DNA from: Oscillospiraceae bacterium
Lineage (GTDB): Bacteria; Bacillota; Clostridia; Oscillospirales; Acutalibacteraceae
Direction of reading: 5' to 3'
Assembly (NCBI GenBank): GCA_015066595.1
Contig: SVNZ01000002.1
Location: forward strand, 62,001 to 126,000
DNA length: 64,000 nt
Shown: in pieces, positions 61,859 to 64,000 of the stretch
Layout of the letters: the number at the start of each line of letters is the position of its first letter
Position numbering within the stretch: position 1 is the first letter of the stretch
Notes under the pieces: generated by a model
The model's input: the letters and a program-made list of their open reading frames with translations, nothing else
Told to the model about the DNA's origin: nothing
Database searches by the model: none
Made by a program: the position numbers and the translations under genes

Positions 61859-61887
61859 TTGACTTATCTGTTTTGTTGGTATAGAAT
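61859..61887 (+). promoter_or_regulatory. Promoter of mgtE
   Basis: TTGACT (61859-61864), 17-nt spacer, TAGAAT (61882-61887). Transcription would start at about 61894, giving a 200-nt leader. Confidence 0.75.
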
Positions 61888-61893
61888 TAGTGG

Positions 61894-62094
61894 TAATGGT
61901 GTTTTACACCGAACTAAACTATGAAAGAGGCGAGATTTAAATGGACGCTGGAAGTACCACCGGCAACCCCCTTGGGCGAAGTACCACTGAAAACAGCACA
62001 TGGTCACACCACCTTGGCGTCTGTTTTCATCTTTGATACGCTCTTTGGGGACTGTCTTCTACTTCCGCCTAAATCGAATTAGGAGGATAATACT
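61894..62094 (+). ncRNA. Structured mgtE leader, candidate cis-regulatory RNA
   Basis: Helices seen: GATTTA (61934-61939) with TAAATC (62070-62075); GGAAGTA (61950-61956) with TACTTCC (62060-62066); TGAAAACAG (61988-61996) with CTGTTTTCA (62021-62029). GAAGTACCAC occurs twice (61951, 61978), so the 62060-62066 strand has two possible partners. CCTAA (62068-62072) can instead pair with TTAGG (62079-62083), part of the ribosome binding site AGGAGG, which excludes the outer helix. This is the layout of a translational switch before a Mg2+ transporter. I do not see the M-box (ykoK) conserved segments. Confidence 0.6.
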
Positions 62095-63474
62095 ATGGAA
62101 AGGAATACAGTCACTTTATTCGAGACAATAGTCACATTGCTCGAAAACAAAAAGTACGCGACACTCAGGGACATTTTATCTACAATGAACCCTGTTGATA
62201 TAGCGGTCGTGTTTGAAGACATTCAGGACGAAAAAACCGCTGTGCTGTTCAGGCTCTTGCCTAAAGAACTCGCTGCTGAAGCTTTTGTTGAGATGGACGA
62301 AGACACTCAAGAGCTTCTTATCCACGGTTTTTCCGATACCGAGCTTAAAGAAGTCATCGATGAATTATATGTCGACGATGCGGTTGACATCATCGAAGAA
62401 ATGCCCGCGAATGTCGTAAAACGTATTTTGCGTCAGGCTGACCCTGATGTCAGAAAACAAATTAACGAAATTTTGAAATACCCTGAAGATTCTGCCGGAT
62501 CCATAATGACAACCGAGTTTGTCAAGCTAAGGCCTAAGATGACAGTCGAAGAAGCTATCAAGCGAATCAGACGTACGGGTATTGATAAAGAAACTATCTA
62601 CACATGCTACGTTTCTGATGAGCACTCAACACTCATCGGTATCGTTACTATCAAAAGTCTTCTTCTGGCTGACGAGGACGAAGTTATAGAAAACCTGATG
62701 GAAACAAACGTCATCTCAGTAAACACACTGGATGACCAGGAAAACGTTGTACAGGTTTTCAACAAGTACAACTTCTTAGCTGTTCCTGTCGTTGATAAAG
62801 AAAACCGACTCGTAGGTATTGTCACAGTCGACGATGCTATCGACGTCATGGAAGAAGAGGCTACTGAGGATATCCAGAAGGTTGCGGCTATCACCCCAAC
62901 CACCGACAAGCCTTACGACAAGTTGACAGTTTTTGAGATATACAAGAGCCGTATCCCTTGGCTTTTGATACTTATGATTTCTGCTACCTTTACAGGTATG
63001 ATAATCAACTCATTTGAGTCGAGTCTTGCAACATCTATCGTACTCACAGCGTTTATTCCTATGCTCATGGGTACCGGCGGTAACTCAGGCTCACAGTCAT
63101 CTGTTACTATCATTCGTTCGCTCTCTTTGGGTGAAATCGAATTCAAAGACATCTTCAAGGTTATCTTCAAGGAATCGAGAATATCCATACTTTGTGGTTT
63201 ATCTCTCGCTGCAGCTAACTTTGTCAAGATGCTCGTTGTTGACAGAATGCTCCTTCACAATGAAGAAGTTACTGTTATGATAGCTCTGGTTGTATCGCTT
63301 ACACTTGTGCTTACGGTGTTTTTTGCGAAGATTGTCGGCTGTACATTGCCGATGCTCATCAAAAAAATCGGCTTTGACCCGGCGGTTGTAGCCAGTCCGT
63401 TCATCACAACTATCTTAGACGCACTCTCACTGTTCATTTACTTTGAGATTGCAACATCTATACTGCATATATAA
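62095..63474 (+). CDS. mgtE: Magnesium transporter MgtE
   Basis: 459 aa. The N-terminal superhelical domain (about 1-130) is followed by two CBS domains (about 135-255, starting MTTEFVKLRPKMTVEEAI and ending VTVDDAIDVMEEE). Five membrane helices (about 280-459) form the C-terminal channel, with TAFIPMLMGTGGNSGSQSS, the family signature, and FDPAVVASPFITTILDALSL lining the pore. The CBS part senses cytosolic Mg2+ and closes the channel. AGGAGG precedes the ATG within the structured leader. Confidence 0.97.
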   Translation: MERNTVTLFETIVTLLENKKYATLRDILSTMNPVDIAVVFEDIQDEKTAVLFRLLPKELAAEAFVEMDEDTQELLIHGFSDTELKEVIDELYVDDAVDIIEEMPANVVKRILRQADPDVRKQINEILKYPEDSAGSIMTTEFVKLRPKMTVEEAIKRIRRTGIDKETIYTCYVSDEHSTLIGIVTIKSLLLADEDEVIENLMETNVISVNTLDDQENVVQVFNKYNFLAVPVVDKENRLVGIVTVDDAIDVMEEEATEDIQKVAAITPTTDKPYDKLTVFEIYKSRIPWLLILMISATFTGMIINSFESSLATSIVLTAFIPMLMGTGGNSGSQSSVTIIRSLSLGEIEFKDIFKVIFKESRISILCGLSLAAANFVKMLVVDRMLLHNEEVTVMIALVVSLTLVLTVFFAKIVGCTLPMLIKKIGFDPAVVASPFITTILDALSLFIYFEIATSILHI

Positions 63475-63479
63475 AAAAG

Positions 63480-63521
63480 CGCCCCCTATAGTAGGTTAAT
63501 ACTACTGTAGGGGGATTTTTG
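63480..63521. terminator. Bidirectional terminator between mgtE and the GatD-like gene
   Basis: CCCCCTA and TAGGGGG with inner AGTAG and CTACT form an imperfect stem (63482-63514) flanked by A6 and T5 runs. Confidence 0.88.
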
Positions 63522-63535
63522 TGTTTTTTATTAAA

Positions 63536-64000
63536 TCACTTATTCATCACAAGCTCCGCCACATATTCAGCAAAAGCAGGATTCTTCACAAGAATAGGAC
63601 CTATGACCTGAGTACCGAAGAAACGGTCGGTATAAATCCCGTCCACTGTATCCTTCAACGTACCAACAACAGACTTAATCGTGAAAAGAGGTTTGTCGAT
63701 TGAGCTGACAGTGGAACACTTGTTGATATAACCGATAAGCTCGTCCGAAATGAGATCACAGCCAAGAGTCACATCACCTGTGTAGCGGTTTTTGCCCTGT
63801 TCTGAAACGGTAAAATCAAATAGTCCCATACCCTCGTACACAGTGCCATCAGCTGCTGTAAGGCTTTTTCCCAGCATCTCGTAGGAATTGCCTGTAAAAA
63901 GCATTACTTTGCCACTTTGGAATGCAGATTTAAGGCTTTCCTTGAACTGCAACATATGCACAATGCAAGCATTACGTGAACGCTCCGTACCACAGCCACA
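63536..64000 (-). CDS. GatD-like glutamine amidotransferase homologue lacking catalytic residues (partial)
   Basis: The frame is open to the right edge, so the N-terminus is missing; 154 residues are visible. The part aligns by eye with the CobB/CobQ-type amidotransferase GatD, which with MurT amidates lipid II. GCGTERSRN corresponds to GGGSDREQ, TGNSYEMLGK to CGGYQFLGK, ADGTVYEGMGLFDF to PDGTELEGLGILDF, NRYTGDV to NRLTGDI, and GTQVIGPILVKN to GTYLHGPILPKN. The nucleophile Cys is Thr here and the catalytic His of YLHGP is Ile. The protein is therefore probably not a glutaminase. A binding or regulatory role is inferred. Confidence 0.72.
   Translation of the reverse strand, partial: CGCGTERSRNACIVHMLQFKESLKSAFQSGKVMLFTGNSYEMLGKSLTAADGTVYEGMGLFDFTVSEQGKNRYTGDVTLGCDLISDELIGYINKCSTVSSIDKPLFTIKSVVGTLKDTVDGIYTDRFFGTQVIGPILVKNPAFAEYVAELVMNK

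Noticed and set aside
61894..62094. M-box (ykoK) riboswitch annotation for the mgtE leader
   Set aside because: The gene context fits, but the conserved M-box segments I know are not recognisable by eye, so I kept the neutral call of a structured leader.

Overview
The window reads as a chromosomal segment of a low-GC, Gram-positive Clostridia bacterium, most likely of the Ruminococcus/Oscillospiraceae type. This rests on SpoIIID (a mother-cell sporulation regulator), a secreted dockerin-like protein and a membrane-anchored cohesin-like protein, lipoproteins and CDP-glycerol-type transferases instead of outer-membrane genes, AT-rich spacers, strong GGAGG ribosome binding sites and many sigma-A promoters with 17-nt spacing. 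Taxonomy is inferred from gene content only. No tRNA, 16S or 23S rRNA gene, insertion sequence or CRISPR array was seen.

Layout. 1-240 is the 3' end of a kinase-like gene. 285-2641 (minus) holds a sugar-nucleotide epimerase, a cohesin-like surface protein and a FabG-type reductase. 2768-8930 (minus) is housekeeping: glnS-gltX, then secA. 9130-11938 (plus) is a TrkA/TrkH potassium uptake operon. 11990-15099 (minus) pairs a class B penicillin-binding protein with an FHA-fused FtsW/RodA glycosyltransferase. 15302-17380 (plus) is a membrane sulfatase-fold protein that has lost its metal ligands.

17455-35973 (minus) is one long surface-polysaccharide operon of 18 genes from a single strong promoter at about 36034-36062. 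It contains a PglC-like initiating transferase, five glycosyltransferases, a polymerase-like membrane protein, UDP-ManNAcA synthesis (wecB/wecC type), a flippase, an acyltransferase, a CDP-glycerol-type transferase, a CDP-6-deoxyhexose branch (rfbF, rfbG, epimerase/reductase, RmlC-like epimerase), VanZ and a nucleotidyltransferase-fold protein. Upstream lie galE and a WbpM/PglF-type dehydratase (minus), then spoIIID and a DegT-type aminotransferase (plus). The dehydratase, aminotransferase and PglC-like transferase could together make and load a 4-amino-6-deoxy sugar.

41167-45144 (plus) is an envelope-stress-like operon: response regulator, histidine kinase and HtrA protease. 45396-48945 holds the dockerin protein, an isolated 5S rRNA gene with its own promoter and terminator, an orphan substrate-binding lipoprotein, a 219-bp nested inverted-repeat element and an L,D-transpeptidase. 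49068-52078 (plus) carries an RlmD-type methyltransferase, a Cof-type phosphatase, a DUF5662-like protein and a degenerate HD-domain protein. 52133-58163 (minus) carries a polyprenyl glycosyltransferase, a GDSL lipoprotein, a lipid kinase, Maf, a WYL regulator and an AEC transporter. 58602-64000 holds a Lys/Ala/Thr-rich DUF6465-type protein, a fibronectin-III surface protein, a small membrane protein, mgtE behind a long structured leader, and a cut-off GatD-like protein whose catalytic Cys and His are replaced.

The strongest candidates for something undescribed are the roughly 200-nt mgtE leader, which has mutually exclusive helices and shows no M-box signature by eye, the nested repeat element at 47468-47686, two promoter-overlapping 8-5-8 palindromes of similar design, and the two apparent pseudoenzymes (GatD-like and sulfatase-like).
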